DNA of 7,315 nt from Betaproteobacteria bacterium (lineage in GTDB: Bacteria; Pseudomonadota; Gammaproteobacteria; Burkholderiales; Sulfuriferulaceae), in contig DMQT01000128.1 of assembly GCA_003455595.1 (NCBI GenBank), positions 1-7,315 on the forward strand. The letters are read 5' to 3'. How positions within the stretch are numbered: the stretch's first letter is position 1; each line of letters begins with the position of its first letter. Below the pieces are notes generated by a model. It had not been told where the DNA came from. It searched no databases and worked only from the letters and a program-made list of their open reading frames with translations. Shown one piece after another: positions 6,657 to 7,315 of this stretch. Position numbers and translations under genes: made by a program.

Positions 6657-6734
6657 TCAGTGCATGAAGAAATAGATAATTACCAAAACGACCGTAGGTA
6701 CACCGAGTATCCAGCCAATGATGTATTTTCCCAT
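6657..6734 (-). CDS. 25-residue single-span membrane microprotein
   Basis: This short ORF begins MGKYIIGWILGVP, continues with a run of Val/Leu/Ile, and ends YFFMH. After one Lys at position 3, nearly the whole peptide (4-24) is hydrophobic and would make one membrane-spanning helix, with a Gly-Trp and a Gly-Val-Pro kink in the first half. The ATG is preceded by a strong Shine-Dalgarno, AGGGAG (6742-6747), at a 7-base spacing. A TGA closes the frame. I recall similar tiny 'GWxLGVP' peptides in other proteobacterial genomes, but their role is not known to me. It sits between two membrane- or stress-type genes on the same strand, 50 bp after the stress gene and 68 bp before the DUF883 gene. That fits a shared transcript and a membrane-stress role (inference). 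Confidence 0.7.
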   Translation of the reverse strand: MGKYIIGWILGVPTVVLVIIYFFMH

Positions 6735-6741
6735 GATATTG

Positions 6742-6747
6742 CTCCCT
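6742..6747 (-). promoter_or_regulatory. Ribosome-binding site of the microprotein gene
   Basis: AGGGAG on the minus strand, seven bases before the ATG at 6734, is the best Shine-Dalgarno match near any start in this part of the window. It is the main reason to accept such a short ORF. Confidence 0.65.
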
Positions 6748-6784
6748 GGTTAATAAGCATATACGCTGCAAATCAGATTGCGAC

Positions 6785-7315
6785 TTATAAAGTCTGACCA
6801 CTGCCAGGCAATCTGTTGGCATCACTCAATTTTTCTTCTCCAGTCACGCTTATATCTTCAGCCTGCGTATCTTTCATTATTTCTTTAATGCGCTTGATAT
6901 CATCGCTGCCGCGCGTGTGAACTGAAATCAGGATATTCCCTTCCTTTACTTTGGCTTCATATTGCTTCGCCTCGTATTCGGGTATTCCCAACCCTACCAA
7001 TGCCCCGGCAATACCCCCGATGGTTGCGCCGATGGCAGCGCCGCTCAAGGCGGCCATGATCGGGCCGGCGGCGATAAACGGTCCCACACCCGGAATGGCC
7101 AAAGCGCCAATCCCAGCCAGCAGGCCAAGTACACCACCCGTAATGCCGCCCGCGCTGACGCCCATCGTCACACCCTCGGGCGCTTTGGTGTTCTGCTCGT
7201 GGGCAAAATCGCGGCTGCCGCTGCGGTCAGGCAATAGCACTGAGATATCGGCAGTCGATACACCCGCCTCGCTTAAACGATGAACGATTAGCTCTGCCTG
7301 ATCCTGTGTTTTAGC
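6785..7315 (-). CDS. General stress protein, YflT/17M-like with glycine-zipper membrane region (5' end cut)
   Basis: The minus-strand frame is open to the right edge and gives 176 residues with no start; probably about ten N-terminal residues are missing. A GTG at 7238-7240 could serve as a start, but upstream residues AELIVHRLSEAGVSTADISV belong to the family, so it is internal. The N-terminal 30 residues match the small alpha/beta domain of general stress protein 17M/YflT-like proteins, followed by the conserved DFAHEQNTKAPEG (36-48). Residues 52-110 are two Gly/Ala-rich hydrophobic segments with a glycine-zipper look (GGVLGLLAGIGALAIPGVGP, then GAAIGATIGGIAGALVGLG). Next comes IPEYEAKQYEAKVKEGNILI (111-130), and a C-terminal domain of the same small fold ending in a polar tail. 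Homologues are often named 'low temperature-induced protein'. The biochemical role is unknown; a membrane-associated stress function is inferred. It is the first visible gene of the minus-strand stress cluster. Confidence 0.85.
   Translation of the reverse strand, partial: AKTQDQAELIVHRLSEAGVSTADISVLLPDRSGSRDFAHEQNTKAPEGVTMGVSAGGITGGVLGLLAGIGALAIPGVGPFIAAGPIMAALSGAAIGATIGGIAGALVGLGIPEYEAKQYEAKVKEGNILISVHTRGSDDIKRIKEIMKDTQAEDISVTGEEKLSDANRLPGSGQTL

Noticed and set aside
7238..7240. GTG start for the stress protein
   Set aside because: The frame continues upstream with family-typical sequence to the window edge, so the GTG is an internal Val.
6951..7283. Plus-strand ORFs antisense to the stress protein
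   Set aside because: Their Pro/Ala-rich translations are the complement of the Gly/Ala-rich membrane segments of the real gene.

Overview
The window looks like chromosomal DNA of a betaproteobacterium. The ParC sequence resembles what I remember of Neisseria ParC more than E. coli ParC, for example in the stretch around the catalytic tyrosine and in the [14 protein letters not shown] region. The coding DNA is GC-rich, and the Crp-like regulator, DUF883 protein and Gly-zipper stress protein are common in environmental betaproteobacteria. A Nitrosomonadales-like organism is my guess; the sequence alone does not fix it.

Layout, left to right. Positions 2-163 (+) hold the C-terminal end of a protein that enters from the left edge and looks like an NTF2/SnoaL-type domain. 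Positions 164-826 are essentially non-coding and less GC-rich, with a hairpin, a 12-bp palindrome and degenerate repeated motifs; one small ORF (552-770, -) is doubtful. Positions 827-5132 (-) carry parE followed by parC, 7 bp apart: the two subunits of topoisomerase IV, both apparently intact. The parE frame stays open upstream to 5396, but alignment with the family puts its start at 5132. Positions 5133-5421 are a divergent promoter region. Positions 5422-6165 (+) encode a Crp/Fnr-family regulator. A 10-bp-stem hairpin (6202-6236) separates it from a convergent minus-strand group at 6247-7315. Read in transcription order, that group is a glycine-zipper general-stress protein cut by the right edge, a 25-residue single-membrane-span microprotein (6657-6734), and a DUF883/ElaB-YqjD-like membrane-anchored protein.

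parE and parC together make the chromosome-decatenating enzyme. The three right-hand genes look like a membrane/stress-response cluster, and the nearby Crp-like regulator is a candidate regulator of it, though nothing in the sequence proves that. I found no clear new system. The most useful observations are the unlisted microprotein gene, the edge gene with no start codon in the window, the start corrections for parE and the regulator, and the degenerate repeats in the left intergenic region.
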